From Acinetobacter sp. ANC 4169 (GTDB taxonomy: Bacteria > Pseudomonadota > Gammaproteobacteria > Pseudomonadales > Moraxellaceae): 64,000 bases of DNA. Where the stretch lies: the NCBI RefSeq assembly GCF_002135355.1, contig NZ_NEGE01000011.1, positions 62,001 through 126,000 of the forward strand, written 5' to 3'. Positions 15,654 through 26,301 of this stretch are shown here, piece after piece. Under the pieces are notes generated by a model that was not told the origin of the DNA, did not search any database, and worked only from the letters and a program-made list of their open reading frames with translations. The translations under genes and the position numbers were made by a program. The stretch's first letter is position 1. Every line of letters starts with the position of its first letter.

Positions 15654-16325
15654 TTAATGTTGCTCATTCGGGTAAAAATAACGAAAAGTCAGATTCACCC
15701 GTGGCTCAATAATTTTCGTCGATTTCCTTAAAGTATGTTTCCAGTACTGCTGGGTCTTGCCACGCATCACAATCAACTGACCGCTATGTAACAGCAGATC
15801 AACTTTTGCTGGCTTGTGTTTATGCTTAAAACTGAATTTTCGGGTAGCTCCAAAACTTAATGAAGCAATCACGGTTTCCAAACCAGCTTTAGAAACCAGA
15901 GCAGGCTCATCATCACTATGCCAGCCCACACCCTGAATACCGTCTTCATATAAATTGGCTAAGCAAGAATTAAACGAATGCCCGACCAAATTTTCGATAT
16001 GTTGTTTTAAACGAAATAATCCCGGTGTCCACACATGGGCTTGCTTGAATGTACCTGAATAATGATATTGGTAATTTTCATCACCATACCAGGCCACTTT
16101 GCGTGCCGTTTTATAATGTTGTCCGTACAGCACCACTTCGTCATGTTGCCAGGCTAGATGAGCCAAAAAATACTGCAAATATTTTTCACTCTGTTCAGCC
16201 GTCAAAATCAGGCCAAAGTCTTCTACCACACCATCATAAGGCAAGAGATTGATTCGGGCTTCCGGCTCAAACAATTCAAAGTTCATCGGCAAAAATGCAT
16301 CGTCTAAAATAAATGTAAAATTCAC
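15654..16325 (-). CDS. AlkB-like 2-oxoglutarate/Fe(II)-dependent dioxygenase
   Basis: Predicted oxidative demethylase of alkylated DNA or RNA bases, 223 residues, resembling the ALKBH2/3-like bacterial group. The iron triad is visible: His136 and Asp138 in GVGWHSDDEP, and His197 in YWKHTLRK. The 2-oxoglutarate-binding arginines are Arg209 and Arg215 in EPRVNLTFRYF. The SFGATRKFSFKHK strand before them is typical. Cytoplasmic, single-gene unit, convergent with the IclR gene. The exact lesion repaired is inferred from the family, not from the sequence. Confidence 0.92.
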   Translation of the reverse strand: MNFTFILDDAFLPMNFELFEPEARINLLPYDGVVEDFGLILTAEQSEKYLQYFLAHLAWQHDEVVLYGQHYKTARKVAWYGDENYQYHYSGTFKQAHVWTPGLFRLKQHIENLVGHSFNSCLANLYEDGIQGVGWHSDDEPALVSKAGLETVIASLSFGATRKFSFKHKHKPAKVDLLLHSGQLIVMRGKTQQYWKHTLRKSTKIIEPRVNLTFRYFYPNEQH

Positions 16326-16434
16326 TTTATTCTAGCGGATGATTTCTGTTCACAATAGAAAACATTGTATGTGCTTGTGACATGGCCTGATCGGGCTTAG
16401 ACTCAAATCAAACTAGAAAATAAAAAAATTGCAT

Positions 16435-18237
16435 ATGAATTTATGGCACTTATTTCAAAAACTGCGCCCCTTTGTACGACCATATCGCTTGCTGGTCATC
16501 GCCACCCTAATTTTAACCCTGATTGGTTCTCTTACCGCCCAGGTCAATGCACTGACCTTGCGCTATGCAGTCGACAGCATTAACCGGCTGATTGAATCTG
16601 GTCTCGGACTGGCTCAAGGCTGGCATATTCTGCTCACCATCTCTGCCATTTTATTGGGTAAAGAAGTCATCAATGCCTTGGTTCAGTTTGGACAAAAATT
16701 TTATGGTGAAAAGCTGCGTATTTTTGTCTCGCAGGACTTGGCCCAAGGCATCATTGAAAAATTCCTGACCTATAGACTGGCTTTCTTTAATGAAGACAAC
16801 AATCAGGCCGGTAAATTACAAACCCGTATCGACCGTGGCATTGGTTCACTTACCCGGCTGGTACAAATCTTCTTTATTGATATTTTGCCGTTATTTACCA
16901 GCGCAATTGTGGCACTGGGACTGATGTTCTATGCCAATGTCTATGTGGGACTGGTGGCGCTGAGTATTGTGCCGGTCTATTTCTGGCTGACCTATATACA
17001 GGCACAAAAACTGGGAGGATGGCGGCGTAAATTACGTGATGGCCGTGAGAAAAAAAGCCAGGGTATTCTTAGCATTATTAACTCGATTACCGTCATTAAA
17101 TCCTTTAACCGTGAATCGATTGAATCGGACAAACAGCTCAAGCTGCAAAAAGAACTGACCCATAACCAGATGCAAACCCGGCAAACCAGTTTTTTGTTCG
17201 ACGGTTTAAAAACCTTTATTGAACAGATTGGCATCGTGCTGATCATCATCCTGACCGCTTATTTCGTTCTGGATGGGCAGATGAGTATTGGTATGATCAT
17301 GTATCACGTGCTTTTATTCAATAACGTCTCTGCCCCGATCCGTTCCTTGCACCGCATTTATGATGAAGTGAATGATGCGATGATTTATTCGGAAAGCTTC
17401 TTCAGGATTCTGGAAGCCGATCATGAAATTGAGCCGAGTGGCAGCCAAAAACCGGTGATTAAGGGCCAGTTTGAACTGAAAAATGTCGAATTCTATTATC
17501 CCAATGGTCATCATGCTTTAAAGAATATCAACATGCTGATTCAGCCCAATAAAATTACCGCTTTGGTGGGATTGTCCGGTGCAGGCAAATCCACACTGAT
17601 TAGCTTACTGGATAAGTTTTATCAACCGGCGTCGGGACAGGTGCAACTGGATGGCATCAATCTTGAAGATATTGATACCCAATATCTGCGCGATCATATT
17701 GGTTTGGTACTGCAAAAAAACCACATTTTCCAAGGCTCGATTTTTGACAATATCCGTTATGGGAAAACCGATGCCAGTTTGAAAGAAGTCATAGAGGCTG
17801 CTAAAAAAGCCTCCATTCATGAACAGATTTTACAGCTTCCGCAAGGCTATGAGGCTGATGCCTTGCAACTTTCTGGCGGCCAGCAACAGCGGATTGCCAT
17901 TGCCCGAATGTTCCTGAAAAATCCACCGATTATTTTTCTGGATGAACCGACTGCCAGTCTGGATGCGATTGCTTCGGAGCAAATCAAGCAAAGTCTGGAT
18001 CAGATTAAGCAAGGCCGTACCGTGATTATTATTTCGCACAGTTTGTCGCAAATTATTGATGCCGATTACACCTATGTGATGAAAGAAGGTCGCATTGCTG
18101 AACACGGCGAGCATGATGCGCTCTATCATCAAGACGGGGTGTATAAGGAGATTTTTGATGCCATGGCCAAAAGCCTGAATATTGAAAAGATTGCCAAAAC
18201 TTTTGAAGAAGATGCGGAAGAAGAGACACATAGCTGA
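16435..18237 (+). CDS. ABC transporter, fused permease and ATPase
   Basis: Half-size ABC exporter of 600 residues (MsbA/multidrug type), expected to act as a homodimer in the inner membrane. Six helices span about residues 18-310. In the ATPase domain, Walker A GLSGAGKS is at 379-386, the signature LSGGQ at 479-483, Walker B ends at Asp503-Glu504, and an ISHSLSQ H-loop follows. The ATG at 16435 is preferred to a TTG at 16429. Substrate cannot be told from sequence; lipid A flipping (MsbA) is not implied, since this gene is alone and lacks the lpxK neighbour. Confidence 0.88.
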   Translation: MNLWHLFQKLRPFVRPYRLLVIATLILTLIGSLTAQVNALTLRYAVDSINRLIESGLGLAQGWHILLTISAILLGKEVINALVQFGQKFYGEKLRIFVSQDLAQGIIEKFLTYRLAFFNEDNNQAGKLQTRIDRGIGSLTRLVQIFFIDILPLFTSAIVALGLMFYANVYVGLVALSIVPVYFWLTYIQAQKLGGWRRKLRDGREKKSQGILSIINSITVIKSFNRESIESDKQLKLQKELTHNQMQTRQTSFLFDGLKTFIEQIGIVLIIILTAYFVLDGQMSIGMIMYHVLLFNNVSAPIRSLHRIYDEVNDAMIYSESFFRILEADHEIEPSGSQKPVIKGQFELKNVEFYYPNGHHALKNINMLIQPNKITALVGLSGAGKSTLISLLDKFYQPASGQVQLDGINLEDIDTQYLRDHIGLVLQKNHIFQGSIFDNIRYGKTDASLKEVIEAAKKASIHEQILQLPQGYEADALQLSGGQQQRIAIARMFLKNPPIIFLDEPTASLDAIASEQIKQSLDQIKQGRTVIIISHSLSQIIDADYTYVMKEGRIAEHGEHDALYHQDGVYKEIFDAMAKSLNIEKIAKTFEEDAEEETHS

Positions 18238-18489
18238 TTATGTTATGAATGTTTTTATAAAAGCGTGCTCTGATGATCCATTCTATGATTGAAACTCCTT
18301 TGTTACTTTTCTGAGCAGGAAAATGAGATGCAAAACTTTGTAAGAGCATCCATTTTAAGCAGCAAAAATTGGAGAATTCCTTTTTTAAATCAATCGACCG
18401 CAGCAATATGTTATTTGCGCTGAGCTTCAAGCTTGAACCCTTATTGATGACCTGACCGTGAATTCATTGGCCATAAAAAACCCATCATT
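18238..18489. other. Gene-free sequence before repeat copy B
   Basis: No gene or clear terminator is visible right after the ABC exporter. One stretch near 18298-18310 (TTTGTTACTTTTCTG) looks like a short echo of the GTTACTTT block of the neighbouring repeat, but this could be chance. Together with copy B it makes a 600-bp convergent gap. Confidence 0.5.
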
Positions 18490-18800
18490 GAGATTAATGC
18501 TGATCAGTTAAGGAGTCTCGAAATAAAATCTTTAATTTTTTAGTAAGTCATGGCGGAGTCTTACCGTTTTAAATCAAAGTCTTGCAGCTCATTTGTTACT
18601 TTGGTTTCGCCCAAAGTAACCAAAGGCATATGTCATCCGCAAAACTCGTCAGCCACTATCAACTAGCAAATTTATCGCAGAAACAATCATTTTTTAATGT
18701 AGTCCTGCCTCAAACAGTTGCGGATGACTTTTCCACATATCAACTACAGTCATGAACTTAAAAAAGAAAATGCCAGTCAATTTCTTAACTGACTGGCATT
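18490..18800 (+). repeat. Dispersed intergenic repeat, copy B
   Basis: 311-bp uninterrupted copy, opposite in orientation to copy A at 10257-10847. Internal pairs: GTTACTTT (18595-18602) with AAAGTAAC (18613-18620); GTCATCCGCAA (18632-18642) with TTGCGGATGAC (18718-18728), an 11-bp perfect inverted pair also perfect in copy A; and the terminal ATGCCAGTCA hairpin. It lies in the convergent gap between the ABC exporter and phoU, the same gene arrangement as copy A. No plausible coding sequence. Confidence 0.8.
18769..18800 (-). terminator. phoU terminator hairpin (one end of repeat copy B)
   Basis: ATGCCAGTCA (18770-18779) pairs with TGACTGGCAT (18790-18799), an 11-bp stem with its outer A-T pair, ten-base loop. 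On the minus strand the stem is followed by TTTTCTTTTTT, a good T-run for the leftward phoU gene. Confidence 0.82.
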
Positions 18801-18835
18801 ACATCATTGAGATGGGTTTTTTGAGACTATTTCAA

Positions 18836-19552
18836 TTAACGCTGAACTTTTTGTTCAATCTCTTCGACACTGGTATGGCGTACATCCAGACCTTTGACCA
18901 TATAGATGACCTGTTCGGAAATATTGCGGGCATGGTCGCCAATCCGCTCCAGAGAACGCAGCACCCACATTACATTAATGACGCGGGAAATATGCCGCGG
19001 ATCTTCAATCATATAAGTCATTAAAGTACGTGTTGCAGACTGATATTCACGGTCAATATCAGCATCGGCAAGCAGCACACGTAAAGCCTGATCGACATCC
19101 AGGCGGGCAAAGGCATCCAGCGCTTCATGAATCATGACCCGCACCTGATTGCCAATATGTCGGGTTTCCATATAGCCGCGCGGTGAACTGCCCTCTTCAC
19201 ATAAATTTTGTGCAATACGGGCAATTTTAGCCGCCTCATCCCCAATACGTTCCAAGTCAGTATTGGCCTTGGACATGGCAATCACCATACGCAAATCAAT
19301 CGCGGCAGGATGACGGCGTGCCAGAATCAGGGTCAAGGCTTCATCAATTTCAGTTTCCAGACGATTGACCACATTATCCTGAAACTGCACATCAATCGCT
19401 AAAGCGGCATCGGTATCCAACAAGGCATGAATGCTATTGGCCACTTGCTGTTCCACCAAGCCCCCCATGGTCATGAACTTGGTATTTACATCTTGCAACT
19501 CTTCATTAAATTGCGAAGAAATATGGTGATTTAACACCGGATTATTTGGCAA
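18836..19552 (-). CDS. phoU: Phosphate transport system regulator PhoU
   Basis: Cytoplasmic negative regulator that links the Pst phosphate transporter to the PhoR/PhoB two-component system. 238 residues, made of two repeated three-helix PhoU domains (about 15-105 and 120-215). Repeated helical metal-binding stretches, such as LARRHPAAIDLRMVIAMSKANTDLERIGDEAAKI and its second-domain partner RSLERIGDHARNISEQVIYM, are clear. A TTG start at 19552 is supported by GGAG 8 bases upstream. No pst genes lie beside it in this window, so it is detached from the transporter operon here. Confidence 0.94.
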   Translation of the reverse strand: MPNNPVLNHHISSQFNEELQDVNTKFMTMGGLVEQQVANSIHALLDTDAALAIDVQFQDNVVNRLETEIDEALTLILARRHPAAIDLRMVIAMSKANTDLERIGDEAAKIARIAQNLCEEGSSPRGYMETRHIGNQVRVMIHEALDAFARLDVDQALRVLLADADIDREYQSATRTLMTYMIEDPRHISRVINVMWVLRSLERIGDHARNISEQVIYMVKGLDVRHTSVEEIEQKVQR

Positions 19553-19646
19553 GGGGCGTACTCCACAACAGCGATTTTAAAATGTATGATCTTGTTCAAT
19601 ATTAAAGCATATCTAATATGAAGCTTTCATGACAAAAACCGCAAGA

Positions 19647-20999
19647 TTAGCTGGCTGGCTTGAACGACTTGTCAATCAACCAGGCATTCATTTCTTCCAG
19701 GTCTTTTTCGGTCAATTTACCGACCGATGCTTTTAAACGCAGGACATGAATTAAATAATCATATTTTGCATTTAAATAATCCTGTTTGGAAGAAAAAGCA
19801 TTACGTTGGGCTAACAGCACATCGACCATGGTTTTTAAGCCTTCCCGATACTGTGCTTGAGAGGCCCGTGAAACCACTTCTGAAGAATCCATTGCCGCTT
19901 TTCGTGCCTGTAATTTAGCTTGATCGGTTTCCACCTGCATATAAGATTTTTTCACATCGGTATTGGCTTTGCGAATCATGGCATCCAGTTGAGATTCGCT
20001 TTTTTTCACATTTACCGCGGCTTTTTGAATGGACTTTTGCGTTCTTCCACCAGTATAAACGTTCCAGTTCATCTCTACGCCAACCTGATCAAACTGGCCA
20101 TCACTGGACACCACATTTTGCGGGGATTGTTTAATATACCCATAAGTACCGACCGCCTCAATTTGAGGATATAAGGCCGCTTTTTCTACCCGTTTCTGGT
20201 CTTCTGCATAATGCTGCTGTATACGCGCCTGCTGAACGGACAGATTCTGGCTCAGTGCCAAAGCTGTCCAGGCATCCAGATCCGCAGGATAGGGTTTCTG
20301 AAATTGAAAGTCGTCTCTGAGTACTGCCAAATTTTCTTGATAAGGTCCAATTAACTGGGCCAGTTGTTCCTGTGCCAAAACCAGTTGCACATGTGTAGCT
20401 ATCCGGTTAGCCCGGGCACTTTCATATTGCGCATTGGCCTCACTGACATCGCTTTTTGCCACCAGACCTTCTTTCGATTTGGCATTCATGACATTGAGCT
20501 GTTCGAATAGGGCTTTTTCTTCTTGCAGATTGGCCACAGTTAAACTCTGCTGACGCAATACATTAAAATAACTTTCCGAGACATTTAAAATATGTTCTTG
20601 GCGCTGTAACTGTAACGTAATTTCACTCAAACTGACCGAAGTTTTGACCTGCTTTAAACCTTCCCAGGCATCCCAACGGAAGATCGGCTGGCGTGCAGTG
20701 ATGGCAATTTGTCGAGTTGTGGAAGATGAGGCTGCAAATGCATCTGAAGGAAAACCCGGAATACTGGTGTCACTGGTCTGCTGACTTTTACGTGCCACAT
20801 TTCCAGAAATAGTGACTGTAGGCAGCAAATTCCCTTTGGCAATGCCTAAATTGAGTTGATCTGCTTCATATTGTAAAAGATTGGCTTGCCAATTTGGGTC
20901 GCTACTTTTTGCCCGTTGATAGGCTTCGACCAAATCCAAAGCATGACCCCATGTGCTAAACAGCAATGCACATGCACCAATGACTACTTTAATATTCAT
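19647..20999 (-). CDS. tolC: TolC-family outer-membrane efflux channel
   Basis: Outer-membrane trimeric channel subunit for efflux and type I secretion. 450 residues with a signal peptide cleaved near residue 20 (WGHA-LDLVEAYQRA). Two outer membrane efflux protein repeats (about 22-220 and 230-430) contain the alternating alanine/glutamine-rich helices of the periplasmic tunnel; conserved bits are SDPNWQANLLQYEADQLNLGIAKGNLLPTV, ARQPIFRWDAW, and GVEMNWNVYTGGRTQKSI. From memory, a TolC homologue called AbuO is described in A. baumannii and this is likely its orthologue. It stands alone after phoU. Confidence 0.9.
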   Translation of the reverse strand: MNIKVVIGACALLFSTWGHALDLVEAYQRAKSSDPNWQANLLQYEADQLNLGIAKGNLLPTVTISGNVARKSQQTSDTSIPGFPSDAFAASSSTTRQIAITARQPIFRWDAWEGLKQVKTSVSLSEITLQLQRQEHILNVSESYFNVLRQQSLTVANLQEEKALFEQLNVMNAKSKEGLVAKSDVSEANAQYESARANRIATHVQLVLAQEQLAQLIGPYQENLAVLRDDFQFQKPYPADLDAWTALALSQNLSVQQARIQQHYAEDQKRVEKAALYPQIEAVGTYGYIKQSPQNVVSSDGQFDQVGVEMNWNVYTGGRTQKSIQKAAVNVKKSESQLDAMIRKANTDVKKSYMQVETDQAKLQARKAAMDSSEVVSRASQAQYREGLKTMVDVLLAQRNAFSSKQDYLNAKYDYLIHVLRLKASVGKLTEKDLEEMNAWLIDKSFKPAS

Positions 21000-21274
21000 T
21001 TTTTATAGTAAATCCCTACTAGACTAGCGACCATCCATAGACACGCATATTTATAATAAAAGCTATGCAATATTAAAACGATCTTCTCAATTTTCCGTAT
21101 GATTTTTATTAATTTTTACAATCTGCACATGCGATTTCGATCCATCTCCATCATACTCGTCAATGATCACAGCGCGTAACCAAAACCCTTCACAATACTA
21201 CACAGACAAAAACTTTTTCAGTTATAAAATATCCAGACACCCTACAAATCATTGCCGCATGTACCCGATATAGA

Positions 21275-22342
21275 ATGACTGTGCCTTTAAAAACAAATTT
21301 TTCTGTTAAGCAATGCTTTCCCTTTTTTATTTTTATGCTTCTGTTCGGGTGTCAAAAACCCGAGCCTCAACCTATCCCAGAACAGGTACAAAAACAATCA
21401 CAACAAGATGAAACGGTAGATTTATCGTTATTATGTAAAAATCTTGAAAAAAACATGCTGGCCATTAATGCGGAACGTACCACTTTTGCCCTGGAACAAA
21501 TCAATCAGGATTTAAAGTTATGCTTGCCGCTATCTACATTTGCCGAACAACAACATTTATTGGCCCTGTCCACTAAAATGTATAACAATTTCTTAACAGT
21601 CGACAGAACAGCTGCACAACAATCTGCATTCGAAGCCTATGCCTTTGATTTGTCACAGCATCCAACCATTCAACAAAACCATTTTGAACAGCTGACTTTA
21701 CGTGACCAGTATTTATTAAAACATAAGGGACAAGCTTATATTGAACTGTTTGATAGCGGTAAGGGCCGGGTCAATTATCGCCGCAGCCCCGAATATCTAG
21801 CCCGAATTTTCGCCCCTTATATACCACCAGCCGAACAGGTCTTTATTGAAAATTTGGCCACACAAAATATGCAGCCGGTATTGTCAGAGCATATCTTAAT
21901 TGTTGAACCGCATGAAATTGCGTCTCGGGCCCTATTTTGGGAAGACTATTTAGATCAATATCCTAAAAGCAGCTATCGTAAAGATGCCGAATATCTATTG
22001 CAGATGTATACCCTGTTTTTATTTAAAGGCACCCAAGACTCTCCGGTTTCAGACAGTTATATTGACAAGTATGCAATACAAAGCAGTTCGCTAGATGAAA
22101 TTGAAAAACTGGCCGAGGTCAAAAACTCGCATTTAGCCACTCAAGCCACAAAATTTCTGCATTTTTTACAATTATCTGAACAGCAACGCCTCAAAGAGAT
22201 TCCTGTTCAGCTCAGCCCGGAGGAACAGCAGTCCCAAACTGAAAATCAACTGGCTGTTAAACAGCTGGATCAGTATCTGGGCTTGGCAAATCTCAGTCTT
22301 TCCAATCCACGTGACTGTTTTAGTGATGCAGTTTGCCTTTAA
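21275..22342 (+). CDS. Putative lipoprotein of unknown function
   Basis: I do not recognise a named family. The 355-residue product starts with a lipoprotein signal whose lipobox is LLFGC, Cys26 being the predicted lipidated residue; the next residues (QKPEPQPIPEQVQKQSQQDE) form a hydrophilic linker. The mature part is mostly helical, rich in Gln, Leu and Glu, with three Cys near its ends (KNLEKN region LLCK, LKLCL, and DCFSDAVCL at the C-terminus), which could form disulfides in the periplasm. An FYQP-like TPR pattern is weak (SSYRKDAEYLLQMYTLFLF). It is immediately upstream of the thiC riboswitch but has its own transcript start and is probably unrelated to thiamine. Confidence 0.75.
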   Translation: MTVPLKTNFSVKQCFPFFIFMLLFGCQKPEPQPIPEQVQKQSQQDETVDLSLLCKNLEKNMLAINAERTTFALEQINQDLKLCLPLSTFAEQQHLLALSTKMYNNFLTVDRTAAQQSAFEAYAFDLSQHPTIQQNHFEQLTLRDQYLLKHKGQAYIELFDSGKGRVNYRRSPEYLARIFAPYIPPAEQVFIENLATQNMQPVLSEHILIVEPHEIASRALFWEDYLDQYPKSSYRKDAEYLLQMYTLFLFKGTQDSPVSDSYIDKYAIQSSSLDEIEKLAEVKNSHLATQATKFLHFLQLSEQQRLKEIPVQLSPEEQQSQTENQLAVKQLDQYLGLANLSLSNPRDCFSDAVCL

Positions 22343-22419
22343 GTATTTGTTTTCTATACATGATCAGTAAAACCACTCAAAAGCGATATTTTATGTGAAT
22401 GTTTTTTGCTAGTACGGCA

Positions 22420-22428
22420 TGTTAATAT
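22420..22428 (+). promoter_or_regulatory. Putative extended -10 promoter of thiC leader
   Basis: TG-T-TAATAT gives an extended -10 element; a start about 7 bases downstream would begin the RNA just before the riboswitch P1 stem at 22438. No good -35 box. Confidence 0.4.
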
Positions 22429-22435
22429 TGACGCA

Positions 22436-22557
22436 TAGCTTGACGGAGCGCGAGTAATAACTTGCTGAGATCACCTAAGTTCTATATGCAAATATGGCAT
22501 TTGAGGGTGAGTACCGTTGAACCTGATCAGGTTAAGACCTGCGTAGGAATCAAGCCA
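22436..22557 (+). ncRNA. TPP riboswitch (THI element)
   Basis: Conserved thiamine pyrophosphate aptamer: the CTGAGA core block at 22465-22470 and the second core ACC-GTTGAACCTGATCAGGTTAA, then GCGTAGGAATCA. P1 closes with GCTTGA (22438-22443) and TCAAGC (22550-22555). It controls thiC, whose ATG lies 120 bases further, leaving room for an expression platform; AATTC/GAATT (about 22591-22609) and CACG/CGTG pairs there are candidates for switching stems near the ribosome-binding site. Confidence 0.95.
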
Positions 22558-22570
22558 TCAAAAAACCTAA

Positions 22571-24574
<2,004 letters not shown>

Positions 24575-24608
24575 TTCTTAAAAAAAAATCTTTTATTTTC
24601 ATGAAATT

Positions 24609-24647
24609 CTCAGTTAGGATGAATGTATGCTTTTCATCCTGACTGAG
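24609..24647 (+). promoter_or_regulatory. Long hairpin immediately upstream of nudF start
   Basis: CTCAGT-t-AGGATGAA (24609-24623) pairs with TTCATCCT-g-ACTGAG (24633-24647), 14 pairs with one internal mismatch and a nine-base loop. It ends 4 bases before the nudF ATG and includes the only GAG that could act as its ribosome-binding site. There is no T-run after it, so it could be a thiC transcript end with poor termination or a translation-control stem. Confidence 0.6.
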
Positions 24648-24651
24648 CTAT

Positions 24652-25272
24652 ATGAATATTATTAGACAAGCCACATATAACAGCGACCAAGTCAAAATTC
24701 AGTCCCGTGAATATCTTTTTCGTGGCTTCATTCAGGTTGAAAAAGTGAATCTCTGCCATCGTTTATTTAACCAGAGCGAATTCACTCCGGTCATGCAACG
24801 TGAACTGATTCACCGGCCTGAAGCTGCGGGTGTGCTGATTTATAATGATGCGCAGCAAAAATTTGCCTTGATTGAACAATTCCGTGTCGGTGCGATGGAC
24901 GATGCAGATTCTCCGTGGCAACTGGAAGTGATTGCCGGTGTATTGGATGGTGATGAATCGCCGGAAAGCTGTATACGCCGTGAGAGTCTGGAGGAATCGG
25001 GTTGTAAGATTGATCAGTTACAGCACTTATTCAGCTTCTATCCTTCGGCAGGCGCCTGTTCTGAACTGTTCCATTTATACAGTGCTGAAGCGCATCTGCC
25101 TCAACACGGTGGAGTCTTTGGCATGCCGGATGAAGGGGAAAACATTCAATTGCATATTATTGATTATAAGCAAATAGCCACTTTAATGAGCAATGGTCGC
25201 TTAAAGAATGCGCCGGTCATAATGGCCTTGCAATGGCTGCAACAACATATTAAAACAACAAGGAATGTCTAA
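24652..25272 (+). CDS. nudF: ADP-ribose pyrophosphatase NudF
   Basis: Nudix hydrolase that splits ADP-ribose into AMP and ribose-5-phosphate. 206 residues. The Nudix box is at 96-117: GVLDGDESPESCIRRESLEESG, matching GX5EX7REUXEEXGU with the catalytic glutamates in RES-LEE. PGE-like and YPSAGACSELFHLY segments after the box are typical of the ADP-ribose subgroup. It is followed after 10 bases by cpdA, the nudF-cpdA pairing known from E. coli. A strong hairpin covers its translation-start region. Confidence 0.93.
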   Translation: MNIIRQATYNSDQVKIQSREYLFRGFIQVEKVNLCHRLFNQSEFTPVMQRELIHRPEAAGVLIYNDAQQKFALIEQFRVGAMDDADSPWQLEVIAGVLDGDESPESCIRRESLEESGCKIDQLQHLFSFYPSAGACSELFHLYSAEAHLPQHGGVFGMPDEGENIQLHIIDYKQIATLMSNGRLKNAPVIMALQWLQQHIKTTRNV

Positions 25273-25282
25273 GGAGTCGGAC

Positions 25283-26092
25283 ATGACTTTATACCCGCAT
25301 AATCAAGACCAGCAAGACTGGACCATTATTCAGATTTCAGACACACATCTGATGAATCAGGATGATTTAGAATTTGTGCATATGAATCCTGAGCACAGCT
25401 TTCATGCAGTCATCAAGCAAATTCAGCAACGCTATCCGAATACCGATGCCATTATCCATACCGGTGATTTGGCTCAAGTCCCGGTCGCAGAGACCTATAG
25501 CCGTTATTTATCTTTTATGCAGACGCTGGGAATCCCGTTTTATCAAATTCCGGGTAACCATGACGATCTGGATCTATTCCCTTTCTACCAAAATAAGGAC
25601 GAGGCGCAGGCCATTCATTTTGGCAGATGGAGCTTTGTGCTATTAAACAGTGCAGTACAAGACCGAACCGATGGCTGGATTGAGCAAGAGCAACTGCAAC
25701 AACTGGATAGGCTTTTAGCAAAACTGCAACAGCAATTCGTGATCGTGGCATGTCATCATCATCCCTTTGAAATGCAATCAAAATGGATCGATCAGCACAT
25801 CCTGAAAAACACTGAAAATTTAACCGACATTCTGGCCAAACACACTAATGTCAAAGCGGTTATTTTTGGTCATGTGCATCAGGATTCTTGGCATGAATGG
25901 CAGCACATCCAGTTTTTTTCTACCCCATCCACCTGTGTTCAGTTCAAACCCTTAAGTGAAGATTTTGCCCTGGATGATGAAGCGCCAGGTTTTCGTGTCC
26001 TGCATCTGAAAGCCAATGGTGAGCTTGAAACCCAAATTCATCGGGTTCTAACAGCACGACAACAAATTAATAGTGAAATTTCAGGTTATTAA
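25283..26092 (+). CDS. cpdA: 3',5'-cyclic AMP phosphodiesterase CpdA
   Basis: Calcineurin-type metallophosphoesterase that hydrolyses cAMP to AMP. 269 residues from the ATG at 25283, supported by AAGGAG 7 bases upstream; another ATG at 25265 overlaps the nudF stop. Metal-ligand motifs appear in order: SDTH (19-22), HTGDLAQ, GNHD (91-94), CHHHP and GHVHQD. Sits directly behind nudF. In Acinetobacter it would lower cAMP levels seen by Vfr/Crp-type regulators, which is knowledge of the family, not shown here. Confidence 0.93.
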   Translation: MTLYPHNQDQQDWTIIQISDTHLMNQDDLEFVHMNPEHSFHAVIKQIQQRYPNTDAIIHTGDLAQVPVAETYSRYLSFMQTLGIPFYQIPGNHDDLDLFPFYQNKDEAQAIHFGRWSFVLLNSAVQDRTDGWIEQEQLQQLDRLLAKLQQQFVIVACHHHPFEMQSKWIDQHILKNTENLTDILAKHTNVKAVIFGHVHQDSWHEWQHIQFFSTPSTCVQFKPLSEDFALDDEAPGFRVLHLKANGELETQIHRVLTARQQINSEISGY

Positions 26093-26202
26093 CTTTTCAT
26101 TTTGTTTTTTTTCTATTACTTTATGCCTTCTAAAGGAAGCATGGTCGATAGAATCCAAGCATCAAAGACTATCAAAAAGCAAAAAAAGTCTATATGATGA
26201 CG

Positions 26203-26229
26203 ACCCTCGAAGGAAAATCTCCTTAGGGT
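26203..26229 (+). terminator. Hairpin between cpdA and dksA
   Basis: ACCCT (26203-26207) and AAGGA (26210-26214) pair with TCCTT (26220-26224) and AGGGT (26225-26229), with a two-base bulge. No T-run follows, so termination of the nudF-cpdA transcript is likely but not certain. Confidence 0.5.
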
Positions 26230-26242
26230 TGGATAAAAACAC

Positions 26243-26272
26243 TTGCATATCACCATATTTTTTGCGTATAGA
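26243..26272 (+). promoter_or_regulatory. Putative dksA promoter
   Basis: TTGCAT (26243-26248) and TATAGA (26267-26272) with an 18-bp spacer, about 30 bases upstream of the dksA ATG. Prediction only. Confidence 0.38.
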
Positions 26273-26301
26273 TAATACGTATATGATGAGGAATGCCCTA
26301 T

